The notes below the pieces were generated by a model that saw only the letters and a list, made by a program, of their open reading frames with translations, was not told the origin of the DNA and did no database searches. Shown piece after piece: positions 8,089 through 16,886 of a stretch of 64,000 bases of DNA (its first letter is position 1; every line of letters begins with the position of its first letter). The position numbers and the translations under genes were made by a program. Source of the stretch: DASVBE01 sp963770375 (GTDB taxonomy: Bacteria > Actinomycetota > Actinomycetes > Streptosporangiales > Streptosporangiaceae); NCBI GenBank assembly GCA_963770375.1, contig CAVYPM010000021.1:186001-250000 (forward strand), read 5' to 3'.

Positions 8089-8249
8089 GGCAAGCCTCCT
8101 CCGACCGGAGCCGCTCCCAGAGTCTAGTAAACCTTGCCGCGGCGAGTATTTCGGCATCGGGGCCCACCTGACCGGGGGAACTTCCCCGCTCCGGCGGGGA
8201 CTGCCCGGCGAAGTTGACTCACACTCTCAATTCCGTATAACTTAAAAAT

Positions 8250-8267
8250 GATAGTAGCTATCGATAG
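8250..8267. promoter_or_regulatory. Operator candidate upstream of the MFS pump
   Basis: An AT-rich island before the MFS gene carries GATAG-tag-CTATC-GATAG: an inverted pair of GATAG half-sites followed directly by a third. The inner CTATCGATAG (8258–8267) is a perfect 10-bp palindrome. It ends 12 nt before the MFS start codon. It is probably the site of the TetR regulator encoded just downstream of the pump. Confidence 0.55.
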
Positions 8268-8279
8268 TCGGAGACTCTC

Positions 8280-9881
8280 ATGACAGCTCAGGACCGGCGC
8301 CGGTGGTGGGCCCTCGGGGCGCTGGCCGTCAGCGTGCTGGCGGTCGGGCTCGACCTGACCGTGCTCAACCTGGCCCTCCCCGCGCTGGCCGGCAGCCTGC
8401 ACGCGGGCACCGGCGATCTGCAGTGGTTCATCGCCGCGTACAGCCTGGTGCTGGCCGCGGCCCTGCTCCCGGCCGGGCTGGCCGGCGACCGTCTGGGCCG
8501 CAGGAAGGTGCTGACCGGTGCCCTCGCGCTGTTCGGCGCGGCCTCGCTGGCCTGTGCGTACGCCACCTCCTCGGGTGAGCTGATCGCGGCCAGGGCGGTC
8601 CTCGGGCTGGCCGCGGCGGCGATCCTGCCGCTGTCGCTGGCGGTGATCCCGGTCATGTTCACCCCGGCCGAGCAGCCGCGGGCGATCGCGCTGCTGGGCG
8701 GTATGACGTTCCTCGGCTACCCCGTCGGGCCGATCCTGGGCGGCTGGCTGCTCGACCACTTCTGGTGGGGGTCGGTGTTCCTGGTCAACGTGCCGGTGGC
8801 GGTGATCGCGGTGGCGGCCGTCGCGGTGCTGATGCCGGAGTCGCGCAGCGAGCAGCGGCCGCGGCTGGACGTTGCGGGCATGCTGGTCTCCGCGGCGGGG
8901 CTGGCCGCGCTGACCTACGGGGTGATCAAGGCCGGCCAGGACGGCTGGGGTGACCCGGCGGCGCTGCTCACGATGGCGGCCGGGGCCGTGGCGCTCTGCG
9001 TATTCGTGCGGCTCGAACTGCGCCGGGGGCGGGCCGGGCGGCAGCCGCTGGCCGACCTGACCCTGTTCCGGTCCGCCCGGTTCGGCTGGGGCACCGCGCT
9101 GGCCACGCTGGTCTCGTTCACCCTGTTCGGGGTGCTGTTCGGGATCCCGCTGTACTTCCGTGACGTGCGCGGCCTGGACTCGCTGGGCAGCGGGCTGCGG
9201 CTGGTGCCGATGATGGCCGGCATGGGGGTCGGGCTGGTCGTGGGCCAGCGGCTGCAGACGCCGGGGCGGGGCGGCGCAGCACCGCGGATGAGCGTGCGGG
9301 CGCTGGTGACCGCCGGGCTGGTGATCATGGCGGCCGGGCTGACGGCCGGCACGCAAACCACGGTGACCAGCGGCGCGGGATTTGCCGTGGCGTGGCTCGC
9401 GGCGACCGGCCTGGGCCTGGGGCTGGCCCTGCCCGCCATGCTGGGCGCGGCACTGAGCGAGCTGACCCCCGAGCGCAGCGGGTCGGGCTCGGCGCTGATC
9501 ACCGCGTCGCGGCAGGTCGGCGCCACGCTGGGGGTAGCGATGCTGGGCACGCTGCTCAGCGCGGTGTACCGGTCCAGCCTGGTGCTCCCGCACGGGCTGC
9601 CGGCCGCCGGGGAAGCGGCCGTGCGCAGCGGCGTGTCCAGCGGGGTCGCGGTGGCACACGCGGTGGGGTCGGATGAGCTGCTGGCTTCGGTCCGTTCCGC
9701 GTACACCACCGGGCTGGACGCGCTGCTGTGGTGCGGTGCCGGTATCGCGGTGCTGTCCGCGCTGGCGGCGGTGACGTTCCTGCCGGGGCGGCGGGCCGGG
9801 GGCACGGCGGCAGCTGCGGGTGAGCTGGCGGGGGCGGACGGAGCTTCTGCTCGGCCGGCGGGTGCTGTGCAGGCAGAATGA
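8280..9881 (+). CDS. MFS drug efflux transporter, DHA2 (14-helix) type
   Basis: A 533-residue inner-membrane proton antiporter of the DHA2 group, which exports drugs or antiseptics. Seen: first helix with the D1 motif LDLTVLNLALPAL, motif A LAGDRLGRRKV between helices 2 and 3, and motif C GYPVGPILGGWLLDHFWWGS in helix 5. The length and number of hydrophobic segments fit 14 helices. ATG 8280 has GGAG upstream. A TetR gene begins 4 nt after the stop, so the two form an operon, and the palindromes in front suggest repression relieved by a ligand. Confidence 0.9.
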   Translation: MTAQDRRRWWALGALAVSVLAVGLDLTVLNLALPALAGSLHAGTGDLQWFIAAYSLVLAAALLPAGLAGDRLGRRKVLTGALALFGAASLACAYATSSGELIAARAVLGLAAAAILPLSLAVIPVMFTPAEQPRAIALLGGMTFLGYPVGPILGGWLLDHFWWGSVFLVNVPVAVIAVAAVAVLMPESRSEQRPRLDVAGMLVSAAGLAALTYGVIKAGQDGWGDPAALLTMAAGAVALCVFVRLELRRGRAGRQPLADLTLFRSARFGWGTALATLVSFTLFGVLFGIPLYFRDVRGLDSLGSGLRLVPMMAGMGVGLVVGQRLQTPGRGGAAPRMSVRALVTAGLVIMAAGLTAGTQTTVTSGAGFAVAWLAATGLGLGLALPAMLGAALSELTPERSGSGSALITASRQVGATLGVAMLGTLLSAVYRSSLVLPHGLPAAGEAAVRSGVSSGVAVAHAVGSDELLASVRSAYTTGLDALLWCGAGIAVLSALAAVTFLPGRRAGGTAAAAGELAGADGASARPAGAVQAE

Positions 9882-9885
9882 TGGG

Positions 9886-10494
9886 ATGAGCGATACCCGG
9901 CCGGCCGGTCCGCCGATGGGGCTGCGCGAGCGGAAGAAGGCGCGGACCCGCGCGGCCATCCGGACCGAGGCGATGCGGCTGTTCCGCGAGCGCGGCTACG
10001 CGGCGACCACGATCGAGCAGATCGCCGCGGCCGCGGATATCTCGCCCGCCACGTTCTTCCGCTACTACCCGACCAAGGAAGATGTGGTGCTGCAGGACGA
10101 CCTCGACGTGCTGCTGCCCGAGGCGGTCGAGGCCCAGCCGCCGTCGCTGGGCCCGATCGCGGCGGTCCGGGCCGCGGTCGCGCAGGCGCTCGGCCCGATG
10201 GGCCCGGCCGAGCTCGACCGGCTTCAGGAGACGATCGCGCTGAGCGCGTCGGTGCCGGAGATCCGGGCCCGGGCCGCCGACGAGTTCGCCCGGACCATCG
10301 AGGTGATGGCCGCGCCGCTGGCCCGCCGGGCCGGGCGTCCCCCGGACGACCTGGCGGCCAGGCACGTGGCCGGCGCGATGGTCGGCGTGATCTGGGCGGC
10401 GACGATGGTGCCGCCTTTCAGCGGTGACCCGGCCGACCTGGTGGACCGGATCGACGGCGCCCTTGCTCACCTGGAGCAGGGCCTGCCGCTCTAG
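9886..10494 (+). CDS. TetR family regulator of the adjacent MFS pump
   Basis: A 202-residue regulator. The helix-turn-helix is RAAIRTEAMRLFRERGYAATT, then IEQIAAAADISPATFFRYYPTKE; the FFRYYPTKEDVV end is typical of the TetR group that acts with MFS pumps. The ATG at 9886 is 4 nt after the MFS stop. The C-terminal domain has the common end AAEFARTIEVMA-like helices seen in the actinobacterial MftR-type branch. Its likely target is the GATAG palindrome region at 8250–8267. The stop codon shares the palindrome CTAG with the stop of the convergent EamA gene. Confidence 0.85.
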   Translation: MSDTRPAGPPMGLRERKKARTRAAIRTEAMRLFRERGYAATTIEQIAAAADISPATFFRYYPTKEDVVLQDDLDVLLPEAVEAQPPSLGPIAAVRAAVAQALGPMGPAELDRLQETIALSASVPEIRARAADEFARTIEVMAAPLARRAGRPPDDLAARHVAGAMVGVIWAATMVPPFSGDPADLVDRIDGALAHLEQGLPL

Positions 10495-11450
10495 CCGGCC
10501 CGGTGCTGGGCCAGCCAGGCGGTGGCCACGCCGGCCATGATCAGGGCGCCGCCGGCCGCCATCGCGGCGGACAGGTGCTCGCCCAGGAGAGCTACGGCGC
10601 CGGCGACGCCGACGACGGGCTCGAGGTAGAGCAGCAGGCCGGCCCGGGCGCTGCCGGATCTGGCCACCGCGATGCTCCACGCGGCCAGGCCGGCCACCGT
10701 GCAGCCGAGGGCGAGGAAGCCGAGTTCGGCCCAGGCCGCGGCGGGAAGGGTGCTCAGCGGGGCGGCGGCCGGCAGCAGCCAGGCGAGCGCCAGGTAGGGG
10801 ATCGCGCCGGCCACGGTGGAGTAGGCCGCGGCGGTGCCGCCGCCGAGTTCTGCCGCGAGCGGACGCAGGACCAGGGTGTACGCGCCGAAGAGGGCGGTGC
10901 CGAGCAGGACCAGGCCGGTGCCGGCCAGGGCGCGGCCGGAGGCGGCGGCGGTGATGGCCTCCGGGCCGGCCAGGACCGCGATCCCGCCGAGAGCTATTGC
11001 GGCGCCGGCCCAGCACAGCGGCGGCACGGGGGTGCGCAGGAAGATGCGGCCCAGGGCGAGGATCCAGACCGGTTCGGTGGCCAGGATCAGCGCCGCGGTG
11101 GACGCGGGCACCCATTGCAGGCCGACGGTGACCGGCAGGTTGTAGCCCACCATGCAGAGCAGCCCGGCCGCGGTCAGCCGGCCCAGTTCGCCCCGCCTGA
11201 GCCGGGCGGTCCCGCCGCGGCGCATGCTGATCAGCCGGTGCGCGCACCAGGGCAGCAGCACCAGCCCGGACAGCCCGATCCGCAGCACCAGCAGCGGGAG
11301 GGGGGCGAGGTGCCCGACCAGGGCCCGGGTCGCTACGGGGGCGAGCCCCCACATGACCACCGCGGCCAGGCCCGCCGCCATTCCCGCGCCCTGGCTCTGG
11401 CCCTGGCCCTGGCTCTGGGCGGAGGCGGGCGCCGCGCTGCTTGCGGTCAT
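10491..11450 (-). CDS. EamA/DMT family transporter
   Basis: A 319-residue membrane protein with about ten hydrophobic helices arranged as two EamA repeats; members export amino acids or other metabolites. Typical segments are AAVVMWGLAPVATRALVG at the start, LLCMVGYNLPVTVGLQWVPASTAALIL at the end of repeat one, and LYLEPVVGVAGAVALLGEHLSAAMAAGGALI near the C-terminus. The first 25 residues are a Gln/Ser/Gly run encoded by a degenerate hexamer repeat. It is divergent from the CGNR gene with a 25-bp gap, so the two are probably regulated together. Confidence 0.85.
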   Translation of the reverse strand: MTASSAAPASAQSQGQGQSQGAGMAAGLAAVVMWGLAPVATRALVGHLAPLPLLVLRIGLSGLVLLPWCAHRLISMRRGGTARLRRGELGRLTAAGLLCMVGYNLPVTVGLQWVPASTAALILATEPVWILALGRIFLRTPVPPLCWAGAAIALGGIAVLAGPEAITAAASGRALAGTGLVLLGTALFGAYTLVLRPLAAELGGGTAAAYSTVAGAIPYLALAWLLPAAAPLSTLPAAAWAELGFLALGCTVAGLAAWSIAVARSGSARAGLLLYLEPVVGVAGAVALLGEHLSAAMAAGGALIMAGVATAWLAQHRAG

Positions 11451-11475
11451 GGGTCTACTGTCTTGTAATGGCATT

Positions 11476-12006
11476 GTGCAGTTCAACACTTACATCTCGG
11501 CGGGGGCGCTGATCGCGGCCGGGCTGGTGAACGCGGCCGCGGCGGATCTGGCCGGCCTGTCCGCCGTGCTGCGCGACCACGACGTGCACCTGCCCGACGT
11601 CACCGCGGCCACGGCGCCGGCCATCCGGGCCTGGACGGGCCGGCTGCGGCCGGTGTTCGAGGCCGACCCGGCGGACAAGGCGGGGCTGGCGGACAGGCTG
11701 CTGGTCACCGCCCGGTGCCGGCCGCGGCTGGTCAGCCACCATGGCCTGGCCCCGCACCTGCACTACGCGCCGCTGGACGCCGGCCTGCCCGCCCGGGTCC
11801 GGGCGCTGACCGCGTCGGGCCTGGCGCACCTGATCGCGGACGGGGCCGGGCACCGGCTGGGCTGCTGCCTTCGGGACGACTGCGGCGTCGTGTTCGTCGA
11901 TGTGTCCCGCGGCGGCCGCCGCCGGTTCTGCTCGGTCCGCTGCGCGAACGCTGTCAACGTCCGCCGCCACCGCGCCCGTACGCAGACCGCGCGTGGCACT
12001 TCATGA
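11476..12006 (+). CDS. CGNR zinc-finger/ABATE domain regulator
   Basis: A 176-residue protein. The N-terminal ABATE-like domain begins FNTYISAGALIAAGLVNA and the C-terminal zinc finger reads CCLRDDCGVVFVDVS, then RRRFCSVRCANAVNVRRHRAR. The motif that names the family (CGNR) is CANA here, while the zinc cysteines are kept. Such proteins are thought to be stress-linked transcription factors. The GTG at 11476 is the only fitting start after the divergent EamA gene. It is probably the regulator of that exporter, from the arrangement alone. Confidence 0.75.
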   Translation: MQFNTYISAGALIAAGLVNAAAADLAGLSAVLRDHDVHLPDVTAATAPAIRAWTGRLRPVFEADPADKAGLADRLLVTARCRPRLVSHHGLAPHLHYAPLDAGLPARVRALTASGLAHLIADGAGHRLGCCLRDDCGVVFVDVSRGGRRRFCSVRCANAVNVRRHRARTQTARGTS

Positions 12007-12007
12007 T

Positions 12008-12040
12008 CCGCCAGGGTTTTGGGGCACCAAACCCTGGCGG
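12008..12040. terminator. Perfect 12-bp hairpin after the CGNR gene
   Basis: ccgccagggttt (12008–12019) and its exact complement (12029–12040) with a 9-nt loop begin 2 nt after the CGNR stop codon. There is no U tract, as is usual for terminators in GC-rich actinobacteria. Confidence 0.65.
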
Positions 12041-12106
12041 ACTGCGGGCGCCGTAGCCTGAGGAGTGCCGGACGGCCCGTGGTGGCCCGGCTGGCCGCTG
12101 CTTTCC

Positions 12107-12128
12107 GAACTCGGAATGTTGTGAGTTC
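12107..12128. promoter_or_regulatory. Inverted repeat upstream of the pirin gene
   Basis: GAACTC-N10-GAGTTC lies 72 bp before the pirin start, within a locally AT-rich stretch that continues to aattaatg. It is a good candidate for a dimeric regulator site overlapping the promoter; no regulator gene is adjacent. Confidence 0.4.
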
Positions 12129-12199
12129 AATTAATGTTTGGGTAGGCGACGGACTTCCCGTCCGGCCGGAGCGCCGGGCGGTCGACGACGGAGGACACG

Positions 12200-13198
12200 A
12201 TGCCAGCGGTGACAGTGAGCGACACCCTGGTCCTGCCCCGCATCCCGGAGCCGGACCCGATGGCGGTAGCCGACCGGATGGTGCGGACGGTAACCACCGC
12301 TCCGCAGGGCTACGAGGGCGAGGGCTTCCCGGTCCGCCGCGCGTTTGCCGGCGTGGAGCTGCGCGACCTCGACCCGTTCATCCACATGGACCAGATGGGC
12401 GAGGTCGACTACGCCCCCGGCGAGCCGAAGGGCACGGCCTGGCACCCGCACCGGGGCTTCGAGACCGTGACCTACATGATCGACGGGACCTTCCGGCACC
12501 AGGACTCGACCGGTGGCGGCGGCCTCATCACCAACGGTGACACCCAGTGGATGACCGCGGGCGGCGGCCTGCTGCACATCGAGGAGCCGCCCGAGGAGCT
12601 GGTGATGAGCGGCGGCCTGTTCCACGGCTTCCAGCTCTGGGTCAATCTGCCCGCGCGGCTGAAGATGACCGACCCGCGCTACCAGGACATCCGGGCCGGG
12701 CAGGTGTCCCTGCTCACCTCCCCGGATGGTGGCTCGCTGGTCCGGGTCATCGCCGGTGAGGTCGGCGGTCAGGCCGGGCCTGGTATTACCCACACGCCGA
12801 TCACGCTGCTGCACGCGACCCTGCAGCCCGGCGCCCAGCTCCGCCTGCCCTGGCGGCCCGACTTCAACGCGCTGGCCTACGTGCTGGCCGGGTCCGGCAC
12901 CGTGGGCGCCGAGCAGCGCCCGGCCACGATGGGCCAGCTGGCCGTGTTCGGCCCCGGCGGGGCGCTGACCTTCCAGGCCGCCCGCACCGCCGACGGCCCG
13001 TCGCCGGGCATGGACATCCTGGTTCTCGGCGGCAAGCCGATCCGCGAGCCGGTCGCGGCCTACGGCCCGTTCGTCATGAACACCCGGGCCGAGCTGGTCC
13101 AGGCCTTCGAGGACTTCCAGGCCGGCCGCCTGGGCACGATCCCGGCCGAGCGCCGCCCGCTGCCCGAGGAGAATCACCCCGGCCACGACGTCCTCTGA
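12200..13198 (+). CDS. Pirin family protein
   Basis: A 332-residue bicupin of the pirin family, metal-dependent proteins that include quercetin 2,3-dioxygenases and redox-sensing co-regulators. The N-terminal metal site is intact: FIHMDQMG, HPHRGFETVTYM (two histidines) and GGLLHIEEP (third histidine and glutamate). The C-terminal cupin includes GIPHTP-like GITHTPITLLHATLQPGA and ALAYVLAGSG. ATG 12200 follows GGAGGACACG. The family link is firm; the substrate is not known. Confidence 0.9.
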   Translation: MPAVTVSDTLVLPRIPEPDPMAVADRMVRTVTTAPQGYEGEGFPVRRAFAGVELRDLDPFIHMDQMGEVDYAPGEPKGTAWHPHRGFETVTYMIDGTFRHQDSTGGGGLITNGDTQWMTAGGGLLHIEEPPEELVMSGGLFHGFQLWVNLPARLKMTDPRYQDIRAGQVSLLTSPDGGSLVRVIAGEVGGQAGPGITHTPITLLHATLQPGAQLRLPWRPDFNALAYVLAGSGTVGAEQRPATMGQLAVFGPGGALTFQAARTADGPSPGMDILVLGGKPIREPVAAYGPFVMNTRAELVQAFEDFQAGRLGTIPAERRPLPEENHPGHDVL

Positions 13199-13242
13199 CC
13201 TGCGCCAGTGACCTGCGCCGGCGATCTGGGCGGCGCCGCCGG

Positions 13243-15512
13243 TTAGGCCAGTGGCTCCGCTGCGGGACTCTCCGCGGCAGCGTCGTCCGTGGCGGAACTG
13301 GCGGCGGCCGCCAGGCGGCGGAGGGCTCCCCTGGCGACCTCCGGGTCCGTGGTCGCCCAGAACGGCGGCAGCGAGCCGCGCAGGAATGAGCCGTACCGGG
13401 CGGTGGCCAGCCGCGGGTCCAGGATCGCCACCACGCCGCGGTCGGTCATCGTCCGCAGCAGCCGCCCGGTGCCCTGGGCCAGCAGGAGCGCAGCGTGCGA
13501 CGCCGCCACGGCCATGAAGCCGTTGCCGCCGCGGGCCGCCACCGCCCGCTGACGGGCGGAGGCGAGCGGGTCGTCGGGCCGCGGGAACGGGATCCGGTCG
13601 ATGATCACCAGCTGCAGCGCCGGCCCCGGCACGTCCACCCCCTGCCACAGCGACAGCGTGCCGAACAGGCAGGTCGGCTCGGACGCGGCGAACTGCGTCA
13701 CCAGCTGCGCCGTGGAATCCTCACCCTGGCACAGCAGCGGCACGCTGAGCCGGCCGCGCAGCTCGTCGGTGGCCTGCTGAGCCGCCCGCATGGACGAGAA
13801 CAGCCCGAGGGTCCGCCCGCCGGCCGCCTCGATCAGCTCGGTCATCTCGGTCAGGTACGCCTCGGCCAGCCCGTCCCGGCCGGGCGGCGGGAGATGCCGG
13901 GCCACGTACAGGATCCCGGCCTTGGGATGATCGAACGGCGAGCCCACGTCGAGCCCGGTCCAGGCCAGCGAATGCGGCGCGGCGTCCCGCCCCAGCCCGC
14001 CGGGGCGGCCCGGCGGCCCGTCCGCCTCCCGCCGGTCCCGCTCCTCCCCCGGCTCCTCACTGTCCGCGCCGGGCCCCGGCGGGGCGTCCGCCTCGCCGCG
14101 CACCAGGCCACCGGGGTCCCCTGGGCCGCCGGGCCGGCACCTGGCGCGGGCAGCCCCCACTGCCGGGCCAGCGGCTCGAACGAGCCGCCCAGCGACAGGG
14201 TCGCCGAGGTCAGCGTGACCGTCCGCTGCCCGAACAGCCGCCGGGCCAGCAGGCCGCCCACGGACAGCGGGGCCACCCGCAGGGTGGGCGGCCGGTTCGA
14301 CTCCGGCGACAGGGGCCGATCCAGCCAGACCACGTCGGTCCGGTCGGCCAGCGCCGGGCCGAACGCGGCCAGCATCCGCTCGGCCGCGTCCAGCACGTCA
14401 CCCAGCTGGGCCAGCGCGGCCCGGCTCTTGGTCAGCCGGTCCGGGTCCTCGTCCGCGCCCTTGGAGGTGGCTTTCAGATCGGCGTGGCAGTTCCTGGCCG
14501 CGTCGCGGACCGCGGCCAGGGTGGCGGCCAGCGCGTCGTCCAGCAGGTCGATCCGGCCGGCCGGGGCCCCGTCGAGAACCCGGGCCACCGCGGACCCGGC
14601 CTCCCGGAGCGGGGCCACTGCGGACTCCTCGATCATGCGCCCGCACCGCCGGGCGGCGATCTCGATGGCGGGCGCGGACAGCTCGTCGGTGCTCACCGAG
14701 GTGACCCGGTCCACCAGGTCGTGCGCCTCGTCGATGATCACTACGTCGTGCTCGGGCAGCGCCGGGAAGTCCTCCATCGCGTCGATGGCCAGCAGCGCGT
14801 GGTTCGTGACCACGATGTCGGCCTTGCCGGCCTCGTACCGGGCCTGCTCGGCGAAGCACTCCTGGCCGGACGGGCAGCGCTGCGCCCCGGTGCACTCCCG
14901 GGCGCTGACCGACACCTGGCGCCAGGCGATCTCTGACACGCCGGGCACCAGCTCGTCCCGGTCACCGGTCAGCGTCGTCTCTGCCCACTCGTGCAGCCGC
15001 TCGACCTGCCGCCCGGTGGCCGACACCGCGCGCGGGTCGAACAGCATCTCGCCCGGCTCCTCCGGCGCGCCGCCGGACAGCCGCTGGAGGCACAGGTAGT
15101 TCCGGCGGCCCTTGAGGATGGCGAACACCGGTTCCCGCCCCAGCAGCGGCTTCAGCGCGGCCGCCAGCCGCGGCAGGTCCCGGTCGATCAGCTGGCGCTG
15201 CAGCGCGATCGTCGCGGTGGACACCACCACGGTGGCCTGCTCGGTGACCGCGTACCGGGCCGCGGGCACCAGGTAGGCCAGCGACTTCCCGGTCCCGGTG
15301 CCGGCCTGCACGGCCAGGTGCTCGCCCGCCGCGAACGACCGCTCGACCGCCTCGGCCATCGCTACCTGCCCGGGCCGCTCGGCCCCGCCGATCCCGGCCA
15401 CCGCCGCGGCGAGCAGGTCCGCCGCGCCGGGCGGCTCTTTGCGGCGCGCGGAAGAGCCCGCAGAGCCGGAGGCGGTTTTGGGGGCGGATTTGGGGGTGGG
15501 GCCGGGGGGCAC
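13243..15512 (-). pseudogene. DinG/XPD-like ATP-dependent helicase, one frameshift
   Basis: A superfamily 2 DNA helicase of the DinG/YoaA type with an iron–sulfur domain, likely involved in DNA repair. In the first frame (from 15512) are Walker A AGTGTGKSLAYL, the four Fe–S cysteines (YLC, then REC, RC and EC in the segment before YEAGKADIVVTNHALL), DEAHDL and the motif LTSATLS. The second frame (to 13243) carries GLDVGSPFDHP, GLFSSMRAAQQA, GTLSLWQGVDVPG and LLLAQGTGRLLRTMTDRGVV, the last motif being Q-x2-GR-like. One base is missing near 14100–14130 in a run of short G/C tracts. Otherwise the gene is complete at about 756 codons, so sequencing error is a fair explanation. Confidence 0.8.
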
Positions 15513-15592
15513 GGCCTGACGTTATCGCGGCCGGCCGACGATCCGGGCCAGCGAAACAGCCGGGTCCAGGATCGCCAGGCTCCTGCACCACC

Positions 15593-15622
15593 TTGACAAT
15601 AGTTAATGAATCTATTAAATAT
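15593..15622 (+). promoter_or_regulatory. Promoter and operator of the ArsR gene (near-leaderless)
   Basis: TTGACA (15593–15598), a 16-nt spacer and TTAAAT (15615–15620) form a sigma-70-type promoter. The expected transcript start falls at about 15627–15628, next to the GTG at 15629, so the message would have almost no leader. An imperfect palindrome, ATAgTTAAT-N6-ATTAAaTAT (15599–15622), spans the spacer and the -10 region, the usual place and style of an ArsR operator. Confidence 0.6.
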
Positions 15623-15628
15623 TGTGGA

Positions 15629-15985
15629 GTGAGCCAGGAACCAGGCGTCGGCGAGCTGTTTGCCGCGCTGGCCGACCCCACTCGCCGCCAGGTGGTCCAG
15701 CTTCTCGGCCAGGGCCCGCGGCGGGCCGGCGAGCTGGCCACGGCGGCCGGGGTATCCGCCCCGGCGATGAGCCGCCATCTGCGCGTGCTGCTCCAGGCCG
15801 GACTGGTCGCCGACGAGCGGACCGCGGCCGACGCGCGGGCCCGGGTGTTCCGGCTCCGCCCGCAGCCGGTCGCCGCGCTCTCGGCCTGGCTCGACCAGCT
15901 CCAGGCGCACTGGGACGAGCAGCTCCAGTCGTTCAAGCGCCACGTCGAAAGGAAGCAGCCGCGGCCAGACGGGCGGGGAGCATGA
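15629..15985 (+). CDS. ArsR family regulator
   Basis: A 118-residue winged-helix repressor. It reads GELFAALADPTRRQVVQLLGQ, then ELATAAGVSAPAMSRHLRVLLQAGLV, the signature of the metal-independent ArsR group that is paired with SRPBCC (AHSA1) proteins; no metal-binding cysteines are present. GTG 15629 is chosen because the promoter leaves room for no earlier start, and because this start gives the usual N-terminus. Its stop overlaps the next start as ATGA, so the pair is co-translated. It is probably autoregulated through the palindrome at 15599–15622. Confidence 0.85.
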   Translation: MSQEPGVGELFAALADPTRRQVVQLLGQGPRRAGELATAAGVSAPAMSRHLRVLLQAGLVADERTAADARARVFRLRPQPVAALSAWLDQLQAHWDEQLQSFKRHVERKQPRPDGRGA

Positions 15986-16860
15986 GCGAGGACCGGCAGG
16001 TGAACTCCGAGGTCGAGGTCGCGGTCGACACCAGGACCGCGTTCCGCGCGTTCACCGAGGAAATGAACCTGTGGTGGGTCCGGGGGCCGGTCAACTTCTT
16101 CGACGCGGCCCGCGCCACCGCGATGACGTGCGAGCCCGGCGTGGGCGGCCGCCTGCTCGAGGTCTACGACCCGGCCGCGGGCGACGTCCTGGAGCTGGGC
16201 CGGATCACCGTCTGGCAGCCCGGCGAGCAGCTGTCCTGGCGCAGCTCGGTGGACGAGGTCCGGGTCGACGTCCGCTTCGCCGCGACCGCCACCGGCACCA
16301 CCGTCCGGGTCACCGCCACGATCCCGGCCGGCACCACGGACCAGGGCGGCACCGCCTGGGTCCGGGTCGTCCCGCCCTGGTTCGGCGCCTACTGCGAGCG
16401 CCGCACCCCGGGCGCGCCCGTTTCCGGAGCAACTGCTTCCGGAGCAGCCGACACCGGCCGCCTCGCGATCGCGATCTACTACGCCAAGCCGGTCGCCGCC
16501 GCCCACTGGCTGGCCAGCGTATTCGGCCTGCGGACCCCGGGCGAGCTGCCCACCGAAGAGGGCGGCCGGCACTGGATCGAGTTCCTGGCCGGCAACTGCT
16601 CGGTCATCATCGCCGGCCTCGGCGACGACGGGACGGGCCTCGCCGGCCGCCGCCCGGGCAGCCGGCCGCCGGACGGCACCGCCGCCACTCACGTCCCGTG
16701 GATCTTCGTGGACGACCTGGACGCGCACTTCGCCCGGTCGGAGGCCGGCGGGGCCACCGTCGTGCAGGGCATCCACCAGCACGGCTACCGCGCCTACGTG
16801 GCGGATGACCCCGAAGGCCGCCGCTGGACGTTCGCCCAGGCCCGCCCCACCCAGCTCTGA
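15982..16860 (+). CDS. SRPBCC (AHSA1-like) domain fused to a VOC domain
   Basis: A 292-residue cytosolic protein. Residues 8–140 are an SRPBCC/START-type ligand-binding domain (VDTRTAFRAFTEEMNLWW, then GGRLLEVYD, LELGRITVWQPGEQLSW). After a Ser/Gly/Ala linker, residues 160–290 form a glyoxalase/VOC domain (AIYYAKPVAAAHWLASVFGL, ending ADDPEGRRWTFAQ). The ArsR–SRPBCC pairing is common; the extra VOC half in the same chain is a known but less common variant. The ligand is unknown, perhaps a hydrophobic small molecule sensed or detoxified. It overlaps the ArsR stop by 4 nt. Confidence 0.85.
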   Translation: MSEDRQVNSEVEVAVDTRTAFRAFTEEMNLWWVRGPVNFFDAARATAMTCEPGVGGRLLEVYDPAAGDVLELGRITVWQPGEQLSWRSSVDEVRVDVRFAATATGTTVRVTATIPAGTTDQGGTAWVRVVPPWFGAYCERRTPGAPVSGATASGAADTGRLAIAIYYAKPVAAAHWLASVFGLRTPGELPTEEGGRHWIEFLAGNCSVIIAGLGDDGTGLAGRRPGSRPPDGTAATHVPWIFVDDLDAHFARSEAGGATVVQGIHQHGYRAYVADDPEGRRWTFAQARPTQL

Positions 16861-16886
16861 CATCCCGCCCGCCCCGGGCCCCACAA

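Noticed and set aside
8124..9959. Long minus-strand frame opposite the MFS pump
   Set aside because: It has no domain character; the plus-strand frame has all MFS motifs.
10491..10494. Functional overlap of convergent stop codons at CTAG
   Set aside because: A shared CTAG gives both genes a TAG stop, but this is a common chance outcome for tightly packed convergent genes.
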